From Natronosporangium hydrolyticum (GTDB taxonomy: Bacteria > Actinomycetota > Actinomycetes > Mycobacteriales > Micromonosporaceae), in NCBI RefSeq assembly GCF_016925615.1, contig NZ_CP070499.1, forward strand, positions 124,001 to 188,000: a DNA stretch of 64,000 nt. The letters are read 5' to 3'. The notes beneath the pieces were generated by a model. That model saw only the letters and a list, made by a program, of their open reading frames with translations, ran no database searches and was not told where the DNA came from. Both the position numbers and the translations under genes were made by a program. Below, piece by piece: positions 26,528 through 34,896 of the stretch (positions are counted from its first letter, which is position 1; every line of letters starts with the position of its first letter).

Positions 26528-27346
26528 ATGCCGCGTCCCCGGCTCCCTAAGCTCATCGCCACCGATCTGGATGGCACCCTCGTCCGCAGCGACGACACCG
26601 TTTCGGCGTACACCCATCAGGTGCTCGATCGGGTGAAGGCGGCCGGCGTCCCGGTGGTGGGCGCGACCGGACGGGGCCCGCGGCTGCGCGAGCTGTCTCA
26701 GCGGGACCTGCCGCACGCCGACTATCTGGTGCTCGGCGGCGGCAGCCACGTGGTCGACCTGCGTGGCTCCGATAGCCCGGTGACCGTGCACGACCAGCGG
26801 CTGGAGGGGCCGGTGGCGGCGGCGCTGCTGGACGACCTGTCGGCCGAGGTCGGGCCGCTGTTGGTCATGGTCGAAGGGCTGGACCACCAGTATGCGCCGC
26901 TCTGGGGTGACCTGGACCCGGACTGGCCGTGGCCGCAGCGGGTGGTGGCGATGCCGCGTACCGAGTCGCTCGCCGGTCCGGTGATCAAAGCGTTCGCGCG
27001 GGCGGTCGACCTGACCAGCGACGAGTTGCTGGCGGTGGCGCAGCAGGTGATTCCCCCGGAGAAGGCGAGCGTCACCCAGGCCGGGCTCGGCTTCGTGGAG
27101 ATCTGCCCGCCCGGCGCCGACAAGGCAGCCGGGCTGGCGGTGGTGGTCGAGGTGCTCGGGATCGACCCGGCGGAGGTGCTGGTCTTCGGCGACATGCCGA
27201 ACGACATCCCGATGTTCGGGTGGGCCGGCTGGGGTGCGGTGGCGATGAGCAACGCTCACCCGAGCGTGCTCACGCTCGCCAACGAGGTGACCCTCAGCAA
27301 CGACGAGGACGGGGTCGCCGTCTACCTCGACCGGCTCTTCTCGTAG
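26528..27346 (+). CDS. HAD-superfamily (IIB, Cof-type) phosphatase
   Basis: This 272-aa protein has motif I LIATDLDGTLVRSDDT, motif II GATGRGP, a C2-type cap in the middle, a lysine region and motif IV VLVFGDMPNDIPMF followed by AVAMSNAHPSV. The family dephosphorylates sugar phosphates, flavin precursors or similar metabolites; this member cannot be assigned further. AGGAGG lies 6 nt before the ATG. It is on the same strand as serS but separated from it by 153 bp that include a hairpin. Confidence 0.88.
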   Translation: MPRPRLPKLIATDLDGTLVRSDDTVSAYTHQVLDRVKAAGVPVVGATGRGPRLRELSQRDLPHADYLVLGGGSHVVDLRGSDSPVTVHDQRLEGPVAAALLDDLSAEVGPLLVMVEGLDHQYAPLWGDLDPDWPWPQRVVAMPRTESLAGPVIKAFARAVDLTSDELLAVAQQVIPPEKASVTQAGLGFVEICPPGADKAAGLAVVVEVLGIDPAEVLVFGDMPNDIPMFGWAGWGAVAMSNAHPSVLTLANEVTLSNDEDGVAVYLDRLFS

Positions 27347-27387
27347 TCGCTCTGACCGGTCGTGGCGGTGGTCGGGCCCGGGTGGGC

Positions 27388-27393
27388 TAGCGT
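27388..27393 (+). promoter_or_regulatory. -10 element (TAGCGT) for osmC
   Basis: TAGCGT ends 7 nt before ATG 27401. This selects 27401 over the in-frame GTG at 27362. Confidence 0.5.
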
Positions 27394-27400
27394 GGCAGGC

Positions 27401-27829
27401 ATGGCTATCCGCAACGCATCCGCACATTGGACGGGCACCCTCACCGAGGGGCAAGGCAAGGTTCGTACCGGCAAGGGTGGGTACGAGGGACCGTACTCGT
27501 TCTCGTCCCGGTTCGAGGAGGGCGAGGGGACCAACCCGGAGGAGCTGATCGGGGCGGCCCACGCCGGTTGCTTCTCGATGTTCCTGGCTAAGCTGCTCGC
27601 CGACGCCGGGTTCCCGCCGCTCTCGGTGGAGACCGAGGCCAAGGTCCACTTGGAAAAGACCGACGCCGGCCAGACCGTGACCAAGATCGAACTGTCTACG
27701 GTGGGGCAGGCGACCGGCATCGACGAGGCCGAGTTCCAGAAGCACGCCGAGACGGCGAAGGCCAACTGCCCAATCTCCCGGCTGCTCGCCCCGGGTACGG
27801 AGATCGCGCTCACCGCTCGGCTCGGCTGA
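27401..27829 (+). CDS. osmC: OsmC-family organic hydroperoxide reductase
   Basis: This 142-aa protein begins MAIRNASAHWTGTLTEG. It has the two redox cysteines of OsmC in AHAGCFSMFLAKLLADAG and ETAKANCPISRLL, with GTNPEELIGAAHAGC typical of the OsmC rather than the Ohr branch. It reduces organic hydroperoxides using thiols and protects against oxidative and osmotic stress. It has its own -10 box and is followed by a small G/C hairpin at about 27872-27887. Confidence 0.92.
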   Translation: MAIRNASAHWTGTLTEGQGKVRTGKGGYEGPYSFSSRFEEGEGTNPEELIGAAHAGCFSMFLAKLLADAGFPPLSVETEAKVHLEKTDAGQTVTKIELSTVGQATGIDEAEFQKHAETAKANCPISRLLAPGTEIALTARLG

Positions 27830-27902
27830 CCGGACCGCTGGTTCGGGGGCGTCGCTGAGCTTCGGCGGCGTCCCCGACTTTGCGGGGGTTCGGTGCGCCG
27901 GT

Positions 27903-27908
27903 CAGAAT
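27903..27908 (+). promoter_or_regulatory. -10-like element (CAGAAT), leaderless
   Basis: CAGAAT ends 6 nt before GTG 27915. Confidence 0.4.
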
Positions 27909-27914
27909 GGCCGG

Positions 27915-28268
27915 GTGCCGGTGGAGATGACCCAGGAGCGGTTCGAGGAGTTGGTCCGGGACGCGCTGGATCAGGTCCCCGGTGAGCTGCTGGAGATGAT
28001 GGACAACGTCGTGGTGTTGGTCGAGGACGACTCTCCCGATGGCGAGGGGGAGCTGCTGGGCCTCTATGAGGGTCACGCGCTCACCGAGCGGGGCTGGCAC
28101 TACGGTGGCGTGTTACCCGACCGGATCATGATCTACCGGAACCCGATTCTGCGGATCTGCGAGTCCGAGGATGATGTGGTCGAGGAGGTGGCGATCACCG
28201 TGGTGCATGAGATCGCCCACCACTTCGGTATCGACGACGACCGGCTCCACGAACTCGGCTGGGCCTGA
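27915..28268 (+). CDS. Zincin-like metallopeptidase (PF06262/MMP family)
   Basis: This 117-aa minimal zincin has the active-site helix VVHEIAHHFGIDDDRLHELGW, with HEXXH supplying two zinc ligands and the catalytic Glu. The N-terminal MTQERFEELVRDALDQVPGELLEMMDNVVVLVED is typical of the small metallopeptidase family often found in actinobacteria. Its substrate is unknown. GTG 27915 is used; a later in-frame ATG would remove only three residues. It is single and followed by a palindromic repeat. Confidence 0.88.
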   Translation: MPVEMTQERFEELVRDALDQVPGELLEMMDNVVVLVEDDSPDGEGELLGLYEGHALTERGWHYGGVLPDRIMIYRNPILRICESEDDVVEEVAITVVHEIAHHFGIDDDRLHELGWA

Positions 28269-28276
28269 CCCCAACC

Positions 28277-28342
28277 GAGTTGATCATGGACCTAGGGTCC
28301 ATGATCAGCGGCGTTTCCGGTCCCTAACTCCATGATCAACTC
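28277..28342. repeat. TGATCA palindromic intergenic repeat, copy B
   Basis: A 66-bp element and the best preserved copy: GAGTTGATCATGGACC at one end and CCATGATCAACTC at the other (11-bp perfect arms), with inner TAGGG and GGTCCCTA arms. It lies between the convergent metallopeptidase and pheA genes. Confidence 0.85.
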
Positions 28343-28376
28343 AGGCGGCAGGCGGCAGGCGGCAGGCGGCAGGCGG
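28343..28376. repeat. AGGCGGC heptanucleotide tandem repeat
   Basis: Four perfect AGGCGGC units and a partial fifth directly abut repeat copy B, ending 16 nt before the pheA stop. It is noncoding and a candidate variable-number locus. Confidence 0.8.
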
Positions 28377-28391
28377 GGCCGTGGGTGAGGG

Positions 28392-29351
28392 TCAGCCGAG
28401 CTGGCCGTGGCGGATCCGGCTCAGCCAGGCGGCGGAGTCGGCGAAGTCGCGATCCGAGAGCCCGGGCGGCCCGGTGACCACCGGCTCCTCCGGTGCGGCG
28501 CCGGACAGTCGATGCCGAGGGTAAGAGCCCAGGAACCGGACCTCCGCGCAGACCCGGCGCAACCCCTGCAGCGCCTCGCCCATGCGCGCCTCCGCCACGT
28601 GGCCGGTGCAGTCCAGAAAGAACGCGTACCGGCCGAGCCGCTCACCGGTCGGCCGGGACTCGATCCGGGTCAGGTTCACCCCGCGTACCGCCAGCTCCAT
28701 CAACACCGCCAGCAACGCGCCCACCCGGTCGTGCGAGATCGACACCGCTAGCGAGGTGACGTCGTCGCCGGTCGGCGCTGGCGGCGGACCCGGGCGAGTG
28801 ACCAGCGCGAACCGGGTGACCGCATGCGGATGGTCGGCGATCTTGTCGGCGATGACGGTGAGCCGGTGCCGGGCGGCGCCCACCGGGGCGCAGATCGCGG
28901 CCTGGTAGTCGCCGGCGGCCGTGGCCTCGGCGGCGGCGCTGTTGGAGAGGGCGTCCACCACGGTCGCGTCCGGGGCGTGCTGCCGCAGCCAGCGGCGGCA
29001 CTGGGCGGCCGCCTGCGGATGCGCGATCACCGTGGCGAGAGACTCGGGCGGGGCCGGCGCGCGGGCGGCGAGCACGAACTCGACCGGCAACACCACCTCC
29101 CGGGAGATCACCAGCGGGTCGGCGCCGGCCAACTCGTCGAGGGTGATGCCGATCGCGCCGCCGATTGAGTTTTCCAGCGGGACCAGCGCCGCGTCGGCCT
29201 CGCCGCCGCGGACCGCGTCGAGCGCCTCCGGGACACTGCGGGCGGGGGTACGGGTGCCACGCTCGGCGGCGGCCAGGGTACGCAGCGCCTGCTCGGCGAA
29301 GGTCCCCTCGGGGCCCAGGTAGACGAATCGGGTGGGCGGTACTCCGGGCAT
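28392..29351 (-). CDS. pheA: Prephenate dehydratase
   Basis: This 319-aa protein has an N-terminal PDT domain (about residues 6-190) with YLGPEGTFAEQAL, LVPLENSIGGAIGITLDEL and the catalytic TRF motif in HAVTRFALVTR. A C-terminal ACT domain (SLAVSISHDRVGALLAVLMEL, LTRIESRPTGERLGRYAFFLD) senses phenylalanine. It makes phenylpyruvate from prephenate for phenylalanine synthesis, and the Pat-type aminotransferase at 14.3 kb could complete the step. No chorismate mutase domain is attached, as usual in actinobacteria. ATG 29351 follows a TAGGCT box. Confidence 0.95.
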   Translation of the reverse strand: MPGVPPTRFVYLGPEGTFAEQALRTLAAAERGTRTPARSVPEALDAVRGGEADAALVPLENSIGGAIGITLDELAGADPLVISREVVLPVEFVLAARAPAPPESLATVIAHPQAAAQCRRWLRQHAPDATVVDALSNSAAAEATAAGDYQAAICAPVGAARHRLTVIADKIADHPHAVTRFALVTRPGPPPAPTGDDVTSLAVSISHDRVGALLAVLMELAVRGVNLTRIESRPTGERLGRYAFFLDCTGHVAEARMGEALQGLRRVCAEVRFLGSYPRHRLSGAAPEEPVVTGPPGLSDRDFADSAAWLSRIRHGQLG

Positions 29352-29358
29352 ACCGTCC

Positions 29359-29364
29359 AGCCTA
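29359..29364 (-). promoter_or_regulatory. -10 element (TAGGCT) for leaderless pheA
   Basis: On the minus strand TAGGCT ends 7 nt before ATG 29351, and no ribosome site is present. Confidence 0.55.
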
Positions 29365-29379
29365 CGGCCGAACCGCCGG

Positions 29380-29913
29380 TCAGCAGGCGGCGGCGCCCGC
29401 AATGCCGGCCGGTGCCTGGATTCTCACCTCTACGGTGCATACGTCGGTGCCGGCGGTGACCAGCTCCAACGCGTCCGGCTCGCCCTGGGTGACCACCTGC
29501 AGCGGATCCCGGTCCGGGACCGCGATCACCGCGTACTGCCAGGTGCCGGAGCAGAACGGCCCCTCGACCACTTCGGCGTCGTCGCTGGCGGCGAGCAGGC
29601 CCTCCGCCTGCAGCAACTCGATCAGCGCCGCCGGGCCGGGGCGGCCGTCGCAGCCGAGCGCGATCTCGTCCGGGAAGCCGCCGTCGCCCGGTGAGCCGGG
29701 CAGCTCCGGCGGCGGGGTCAGGTCATCCCAGCCCGGCCCGGTCGGGGTGGGGGGCGGCGGCGGTGGCGCGGTCGGGGGCGGCTGCGCGTCGTCGTCGAGC
29801 CCCGGCGGCTCGCCGCAGCCGGCGAGCAGCAGCCCGGTAACCAGCAACCCGGCGGCTAGCACCCCAGCGGGCAGTAGTCGGCCTAACGGGACGGAAGGGC
29901 GCACAATCTTCAT
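29380..29913 (-). CDS. Putative lipoprotein
   Basis: This 177-aa protein has a lipoprotein signal peptide: positively charged start, hydrophobic core and lipobox LLLAGC with the acylated Cys near residue 34. A Pro/Thr-rich linker follows (PPPTAPPPPPPTPTGP), then a roughly 110-residue globular domain with two to three Cys (ALGCDGRPG, EGPFCSGTW, DVCTVEV). I recognise no family for that domain. It should be anchored on the outer face of the membrane. It lies 28 nt from the pheA start on the same strand, but pheA has its own promoter. Confidence 0.75.
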   Translation of the reverse strand: MKIVRPSVPLGRLLPAGVLAAGLLVTGLLLAGCGEPPGLDDDAQPPPTAPPPPPPTPTGPGWDDLTPPPELPGSPGDGGFPDEIALGCDGRPGPAALIELLQAEGLLAASDDAEVVEGPFCSGTWQYAVIAVPDRDPLQVVTQGEPDALELVTAGTDVCTVEVRIQAPAGIAGAAAC

Positions 29914-29936
29914 GTTAGGCCCGTGCGGCCGCGGGG

Positions 29937-30449
29937 TCAGACCTGGGAGAAGAAGGTGAGCGACCCGACCACCTGGCCGCGTTCCCATAGCGGTGTCGCC
30001 ACCGCGTCCATGATGCAGGTGCGGCCGGTGTCGGGGCACTGGACCCGCATCAGGCCGCGCGCCAGCTGCCGGGAGGAGATCGCCAGCAGCGGCGGCGTCT
30101 TGCCGGCCTCAGCGCTGTCGAGCTTGTCTGGTGGGTTGCTGAAGTCGACCAGTTGGGTGACCGCTTCCCGCATCCGGCGGCCCACCGTGTTCGCCACCGC
30201 ACCACAGCCGAGCATCTGCGCGCCGTTGGTGGAGGCGGCCACGATCACCGTCTGCGCGTCGAGGACGAGGCTCGGCTCGCTGGCCTCGGTGACGACCGCG
30301 GCCCACCGGTGCAGGCTGGTGGGTGGGGCGGGAGGTGGCACCGCTGGCGAACCGGGAGCGATCAGGTCGGTCGATCGACCGGCCGGTCCCGGCGCCGGCG
30401 ATCTGGGCAGCCGTCGACTGTCGATGAGCGAGAGCTCGACGTGGGGCAC
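29937..30449 (-). CDS. PAS-like domain protein
   Basis: This 170-aa protein starts at GTG 30449 behind AGAGGAGG. An N-terminal ELSLIDSRRLP motif and a disordered Pro/Ala linker precede a single PAS-like sensor domain (SEPSLVLDAQTVIVAASTNG, VGRRMREAVTQLVDFS, CIMDAVATPLWERGQVVGSLTFFSQ). No output domain is attached, so it may act through a partner. A longer ORF extends upstream to 30584, but the ribosome site favours 30449. It lies 23 nt upstream of the lipoprotein gene on the same strand. The ligand is unknown. Confidence 0.65.
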   Translation of the reverse strand: MPHVELSLIDSRRLPRSPAPGPAGRSTDLIAPGSPAVPPPAPPTSLHRWAAVVTEASEPSLVLDAQTVIVAASTNGAQMLGCGAVANTVGRRMREAVTQLVDFSNPPDKLDSAEAGKTPPLLAISSRQLARGLMRVQCPDTGRTCIMDAVATPLWERGQVVGSLTFFSQV

Positions 30450-30564
30450 CGCGCCTCCTCTGTGCACAACCTCGCCTGCGCCCTTGGGTGGGGCTGTCCG
30501 TCCAGCCGTCCAATGACGCCGACCGTTGGCCAAGCGGCCGTGGCCGTTGGCATCGAGGTTACCT

Positions 30565-31266
30565 CTACGCGGTCCTACTGTCACTGGCTGTCTGGTTATC
30601 GGGATACCACCGATACCGGTCGCCCCAGGTAGCCGGATGGTTGGCGACGTCGGCGAGTTTGCGGGCCGTCTCCGGGCTGATCTTATGCCCCGCGGCGAGA
30701 AGCACTTTGTCCAGCTCCCGGTGCGCGACCACCAGGCAGCCGTTGGGCAGGCCCTGGGCGCTGATCGGCCCCGAGCCGACGAAGGTCAGCACCGGCACCA
30801 CCGGCACCTTGGTGCCTACCGCTTCGGTGAGCGCATTGCTGGCCTTCCGGGCGGCCTTGCGGGCGCGGGAGATGTGGGGCGGCCGCCGTCCGTGGATCTG
30901 GACCACGTCGCCGGCGAGCATCACCCGGCGCCGCCCCTGATCCACCACGGTCACCGAGTAGACCCCGCCGGGGCCGATCGCGAGGAAGCCGGCGTGGTCG
31001 CGGTCGTCGGTCAGCTCGGCGCTGGGCCACTCGACCATCCGCCAGGACGGGCCGAGCTGCTGCAGCCGGTGGCCGGCGCGCTGGCCGGCGGCGGAGAGGC
31101 GGCGATTGTTGCGGCTGCCCAGGCGCTGGCGCGCCCAGTCGAGGGCGGAGCGGGGCGGCCCGGCCGGTGCGCCGAGCGGCCCGCCGGTCAACGGCGATCC
31201 CGGCGACGATCCCGGCGACGCACCTCCAGAGTTGGTGGTGCCGCTGCTGGCGGAGTGCACACTCAC
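30565..31266 (-). CDS. NERD-like (nuclease-related domain) protein
   Basis: This 233-aa protein has a disordered Ser/Gly/Pro-rich N-terminus, a basic region (ALDWARQRLGSRNNRRLSAAGQ), and then a NERD-like core (GHRLQQLGPSWRMVEWPSAEL, DHAGFLAIGPGGVYSVTVVDQ, PVVPVLTFVGSG). The DHAGFLAIGPGGVYSV segment parallels the DhvvvGPgGVf motif of NERD domains, although the catalytic acidic residues are not all evident. A nucleic-acid role is possible but not shown. It is divergent from arcA over a 154-bp spacer. Confidence 0.6.
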   Translation of the reverse strand: MSVHSASSGTTNSGGASPGSSPGSPLTGGPLGAPAGPPRSALDWARQRLGSRNNRRLSAAGQRAGHRLQQLGPSWRMVEWPSAELTDDRDHAGFLAIGPGGVYSVTVVDQGRRRVMLAGDVVQIHGRRPPHISRARKAARKASNALTEAVGTKVPVVPVLTFVGSGPISAQGLPNGCLVVAHRELDKVLLAAGHKISPETARKLADVANHPATWGDRYRWYPDNQTASDSRTA

Positions 31267-31361
31267 TGCGAATCTACCTCCGTCGAGTCGCCTATTGTCC
31301 TGGTAACGGTAACCGTACGTGACGGTGGTTCGTGCCGTCCATGGTTCAGTCGGGCTTAGTC

Positions 31362-31392
31362 ATGAGTGAAGGGGGATGAATGCCCCACTCAT
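31362..31392. promoter_or_regulatory. Inverted repeat upstream of arcA
   Basis: ATGAGT ... ACTCAT arms (31362-31367, 31387-31392) with inner GGGG/CCCC pairs lie 17 nt upstream of the arcA -10 box, about where a -35/activator region would be. It is a candidate operator for arcA or the divergent NERD-like gene. Confidence 0.45.
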
Positions 31393-31408
31393 TCGGCGGC
31401 GGCCGGCC

Positions 31409-31414
31409 TAGGCT
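31409..31414 (+). promoter_or_regulatory. -10 element (TAGGCT) for leaderless arcA
   Basis: TAGGCT ends 6 nt before GTG 31421. Confidence 0.5.
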
Positions 31415-31420
31415 GGGTGG

Positions 31421-32644
31421 GTGGCGCGTTACCTTGAGACCGAAGTGGGGCGGCTGCGGTCGGTGTTGCTGCACCGTCCGGGCGCCGAACTGGCTCGGTT
31501 GACTCCTCGTAACAGTGGCTCGTTGCTCTTCGACGGTATCCCTTGGGTGGCGCGGGCGCAGGAAGAACACGAAGCTTTCGCGGCGGCGCTGCGCCGGCAC
31601 GAGGTAACGGTGCTCTACCTGGACGAGCTGCTCACCGAGGTGCTGGCGCTGGAGCCGGCCCGGGCCGAGCTGACCGAGGCGGTGCTCGCCGATCCCCGGC
31701 TGGGGGACACCTTGCGTCGGCGGGTCGGCGACTACCTCCACTATCTGGACCCGGTGGGGCTGGCCGGCGTCCTGATCGCCGGGCTCGCCCACGAGGAGCT
31801 GCGGCCGGCGTTGGGGCGCCGGGACGGGCAGCGCCGAGGGCTGGTCTACACCCTGCTGGACACCCACGATTTCGTCATCGACCCGCTACCCAATCTGCTC
31901 TTCACCAGAGATTCGTCGATGTGGATCGGCGACCATGCCGCGGTGGCGAGCCTGGCGATGCGGGCCCGCCGCCGGGAGACCACGCTCACCCACGCGCTGT
32001 ACCGGCATCATCCGCGGTTCGCCGGCACCCCTTTGGTGTACGAGCCGCACCTGGAGCACGTCGAGGGCGGTGACCTGTTGTTGCTGGCACCGGGGGTGCT
32101 CGCGCTCGGGGTGGGGGAGCGGACCACGCCGGCCGGGGCCGAGCGGCTGGCCCGGCGGGCCTTCGCCGCCGGGGTGGCCGAGACGGTGCTGGTGGTGCCG
32201 ATCGCCCAGCAGCGGGCCACGATGCATCTGGACACGGTCTGCACCATGGTCGACCGAGATGCGGTGCTGATGTACCCGAAGATCGCCGATTCGCTGGTCG
32301 CTTATACGGTCACCCGGGGTGCCGAGCCGGGCGACGACCCGCAGGTGAGTGGGCCGACTCCGTTCCTGCCCACGGCGGCGAAGGCGATGGGGATCGACGC
32401 GCTACGGGTGATCGACACCGGCCTCGACCCGGTCACCGCCGAGCGGGAGCAGTGGGACGACGGCAACAACACGCTCGCGATCGCGCCTCGGCTCTGCGTG
32501 GCGTACGAGCGCAACACGGAGACCAACGCGCAGCTGGAGCGGGCCGGTATCGAGGTGGTACGCGTGCCCGGCTCCGAGCTGAGCTCGGGGCGCGGCGGGC
32601 CCCGGTGTATGTCGTGCCCGCTGGTACGCGACCCGTTACCGTGA
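31421..32644 (+). CDS. arcA: Arginine deiminase
   Basis: This 407-aa guanidino-modifying enzyme hydrolyses arginine to citrulline and ammonia. Active-site motifs visible: [59 protein letters not shown], and the catalytic Cys near residue 399 in [12 protein letters not shown]. Length is normal. No carbamate kinase, ornithine carbamoyltransferase or arginine/ornithine antiporter gene lies next to it, so the energy-yielding deiminase operon is not present here; nitrogen release or acid/alkali tolerance is the more cautious reading. It converges on the DUF5926 gene. Confidence 0.93.
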   Translation: MARYLETEVGRLRSVLLHRPGAELARLTPRNSGSLLFDGIPWVARAQEEHEAFAAALRRHEVTVLYLDELLTEVLALEPARAELTEAVLADPRLGDTLRRRVGDYLHYLDPVGLAGVLIAGLAHEELRPALGRRDGQRRGLVYTLLDTHDFVIDPLPNLLFTRDSSMWIGDHAAVASLAMRARRRETTLTHALYRHHPRFAGTPLVYEPHLEHVEGGDLLLLAPGVLALGVGERTTPAGAERLARRAFAAGVAETVLVVPIAQQRATMHLDTVCTMVDRDAVLMYPKIADSLVAYTVTRGAEPGDDPQVSGPTPFLPTAAKAMGIDALRVIDTGLDPVTAEREQWDDGNNTLAIAPRLCVAYERNTETNAQLERAGIEVVRVPGSELSSGRGGPRCMSCPLVRDPLP

Positions 32645-32679
32645 CCGGCGGGTAACGGCCCGACCGGCGGGTAACGGCT

Positions 32680-32695
32680 CGGCCGCCGGCGGCCG
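32680..32695. terminator. Palindrome between arcA and the DUF5926 gene
   Basis: The 16-bp perfect palindrome CGGCCGCCGGCGGCCG follows two imperfect 20-bp direct repeats (about 32642-32680) in the gap between convergent genes, so it could act in both directions. Confidence 0.45.
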
Positions 32696-32703
32696 GAAGC
32701 CGC

Positions 32704-33585
32704 CTACCGGAGCGTGAGCTGCCGACCGATCAGGCCGTGCCGGGCCCGGCGGATCTCCGGGGTCAGGTCGCCAGGGACCGCCAGCGCCTCCGCGTACCGC
32801 TTGCTGAGGGCCGCCAGCGGCTCCTCCCACTCGGCGGCAGGGGTCTCCCGCGGCAGATCCCACACCGGCACCAGTAGGCCCTGGGCGCGGAACATGCCGG
32901 CGAACTTGGTGTCGTCGCGTAGTTTGAGCCCGTCGCTGGCGCTCAGCCGCGCCAGCGCGGTCAGCGCCCGTTCCTCCGAGTCTGGCAACACCCACCGCAG
33001 GTGGGACCGCTCCGGCACCTGGCACCAGTAGGCGCCCCGGGCGGCGGCGAGCTTGACCGTCGGGTAGATGGACCCGTTGGCCCGTTCCAGCGACGCGGCC
33101 ACTGCGGGGTCGTCCCGGTCGGCGTCGCCCGCCAGCCAGAAGTCGAACCCCTCGTGCACGGTGATGTCGAGTTCGTGGTCGGCGAGGATGTCGGCCAGCC
33201 GCGGACCCTCCCCGGGCTGGTTGGGCACCGAGACTGGGTCGCCCGGGTCGGTGGCGAGGGCCGCCAGGATCGAGGCGGCGACGTCACGGTTGGCGTCGCC
33301 GGAGTCGACGCCGCGTTGCAACCCGACGAGCACCTGACCGTCGGCGTGGCTCATCGCGGCCGAGGCCATGGGTAGCAGCGTGGCGAGGGTGACCGGCCGG
33401 TCGCCGTACGTTTCCCGGAGGGCCGGTTGCAGCTGCAACGGTGCGGTGGCGGCGGGGACAAGTTCGCGCAGCGCGATCCACTCCGGCTCGTCGACCAGCC
33501 CGTCGAAGGGGCGGGAGACGAAGATGTCCCGGGGGCGCTGTGGCCGTTCCCGGCGGGGGCGGGCGTCCTTGCGTCGTTTGCTCAC
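32704..33585 (-). CDS. DUF5926 family protein
   Basis: This 293-aa protein starts SKRRKDARPRRERPQRPRD, a very basic leader, and continues IFVSRPFDGLVDEPEWIALRELVPAATAPL, the hallmark of actinobacterial DUF5926. It has no transmembrane segment and no known catalytic motif. The family is widely conserved in actinobacteria near pheA, GDPD and histidine-kinase genes, as here; its role is unknown. The GTG start is fixed by a TAGGCT box 7 nt upstream. Confidence 0.85.
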   Translation of the reverse strand: MSKRRKDARPRRERPQRPRDIFVSRPFDGLVDEPEWIALRELVPAATAPLQLQPALRETYGDRPVTLATLLPMASAAMSHADGQVLVGLQRGVDSGDANRDVAASILAALATDPGDPVSVPNQPGEGPRLADILADHELDITVHEGFDFWLAGDADRDDPAVAASLERANGSIYPTVKLAAARGAYWCQVPERSHLRWVLPDSEERALTALARLSASDGLKLRDDTKFAGMFRAQGLLVPVWDLPRETPAAEWEEPLAALSKRYAEALAVPGDLTPEIRRARHGLIGRQLTLR

Positions 33586-33592
33586 CCGCCGC

Positions 33593-33598
33593 AGCCTA
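33593..33598 (-). promoter_or_regulatory. -10 element (TAGGCT) for the DUF5926 gene
   Basis: On the minus strand TAGGCT ends 7 nt before GTG 33585; leaderless. Confidence 0.55.
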
Positions 33599-33635
33599 CT
33601 AGTGGTTCGGCGCGGAAGCCGTTAGCGCCGTGGTG

Positions 33636-34091
33636 TCACGCGAGGCAGTTACTTTCGGCGTTGTCTTCGCTACGCTCTGCGTGAAGTTGGGCCCAGACCG
33701 TCTGCCCCAGACCGTCGCGTTCGACTCCCCAGTGGTCGGCTAGCGCGACCACTATCCGCAGGCCGCGGCCGTCGACCGCGTCCGCGCCAGCGGCCCGCAT
33801 CACCGGGGTCCGGTCACCGGCGCCGCCGTCGGTGACCTGGACGGTCACCGTCTCGTGCTGCTCGTCGCCGCGCAGCCACCAGGCGACCCGGACCACGTCA
33901 CCGGGGAGCGGGTCGGCGTGCCGGATCGCGTTGCCGACCAACTCGGCGAGGACGGCGATGGCGTCGGCGAGCAATGAGGCGCTGATCGCCTCGCCGAGCT
34001 CAGCGGCGAGGCGATGGCGCGCCAGCCGAGCGCCGCGGGCATGATGAGGCACGACGACTCGCCAACTACGTTCGGCTATCGCCGTCGACAC
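33636..34091 (-). CDS. HATPase_c protein, anti-sigma-factor kinase-like
   Basis: This 151-aa single GHKL ATPase domain has an N-box in AVLAELVGNAIRHADPLPGD and an ATP-lid DGGAGDRTPVMRAAGADAVDGRGLRIVVALADHWGVE. It matches the RsbW/SpoIIAB-like and small regulatory ATPase family abundant in actinomycetes. Such proteins either bind sigma factors or phosphorylate anti-sigma antagonists. It overlaps the end of the upstream histidine-kinase gene by 26 bp, so the two are expressed together and may act in one signalling path. It has no membrane segment. Confidence 0.85.
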   Translation of the reverse strand: MSTAIAERSWRVVVPHHARGARLARHRLAAELGEAISASLLADAIAVLAELVGNAIRHADPLPGDVVRVAWWLRGDEQHETVTVQVTDGGAGDRTPVMRAAGADAVDGRGLRIVVALADHWGVERDGLGQTVWAQLHAERSEDNAESNCLA

Positions 34092-34890
34092 TGTCAGCCT
34101 CCTCCGCCGTCTGGTCGACCGTTCCTATCACCACATCGGCCCGTGGTAGTCGTACTTCCGCGACGGTACCGCGATTTTCTCGCGGACGTAAGGACACCTG
34201 TCCGTTCTGCCGCTCGATGATCTGCCGAACGAGGTATAGGCCCAGTCCGGCGCCGGCGTGGGCCCGCCGCTCACCGGCCCCGCCCTGCCAGTATCGGACG
34301 AACGCCTGTTCCACGTGCTCCGGCGCGATGCCTACCCCCCGGTCGGCGACCTGGAAGCAGACCCGCTGCCCGTCGGCGTCCGCGAACAGCTCGACCGCGT
34401 CCGAGGAGTAGCGGGTGGCGTTGGTGACCAGCTCGGTTAGGACGGTGATCAGGCTGCCCGGATCGCCGTACGCCTGAGGTAACGCCACCGGCAGCTGTAC
34501 CCGGAGCCGGCGGCGCAGATCCGAACGGAGCCCGTCGACCGCCTCCCGTAGCGCCTGGAGCAGGTCGAAGGAGGTGTTCGCCGGGATTCCGGCGGTCTCG
34601 GTCGTGGCGGCCAACAGTCGGTCCACCAGCCGGGCCAGCTCGTCGGCTCGCTGGCCGATCACCCGCACCGCGGCGCGGCGGCCCGCCGGGTCGAGCGCGT
34701 CCCAATGCTCGACCAAGGTGTCCGCGAAGCCCTTGATCACGGTGACCGGGGTACGCAGCTCGTGGCTGGTCACCGCGATGAACAGGTCACGGTCGATCAG
34801 CGAAGGTCGGGATTCGGACGGCGGGTGGGATGACGGACGGGGGCTCCGCGGCTCGGGGACGTGGCCGGGGTCGGGGGGAGGCGGCGGCAC
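34066..34890 (-). CDS. Cytoplasmic histidine kinase
   Basis: This 274-aa protein has a Pro-rich N-terminus, a HisKA dimerisation helix with the phosphoacceptor in AVTSHELRTPVTVIKGF, and an HATPase_c domain with ELVTNATRYSS (N-box), DRGVGIAPEHVEQAFVRYW (G1) and AGAGLGLYLVRQIIERQNG (G2). There is no transmembrane or sensor domain and no response regulator gene nearby, so it is an orphan whose input may come from a partner. Its 3' end overlaps the HATPase gene, and its -10 box TAGGCT includes the stop codon of the upstream GDPD gene. Confidence 0.87.
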   Translation of the reverse strand: MPPPPPDPGHVPEPRSPRPSSHPPSESRPSLIDRDLFIAVTSHELRTPVTVIKGFADTLVEHWDALDPAGRRAAVRVIGQRADELARLVDRLLAATTETAGIPANTSFDLLQALREAVDGLRSDLRRRLRVQLPVALPQAYGDPGSLITVLTELVTNATRYSSDAVELFADADGQRVCFQVADRGVGIAPEHVEQAFVRYWQGGAGERRAHAGAGLGLYLVRQIIERQNGQVSLRPRENRGTVAEVRLPRADVVIGTVDQTAEEADSVDGDSRT

Positions 34891-34896
34891 AATGCG

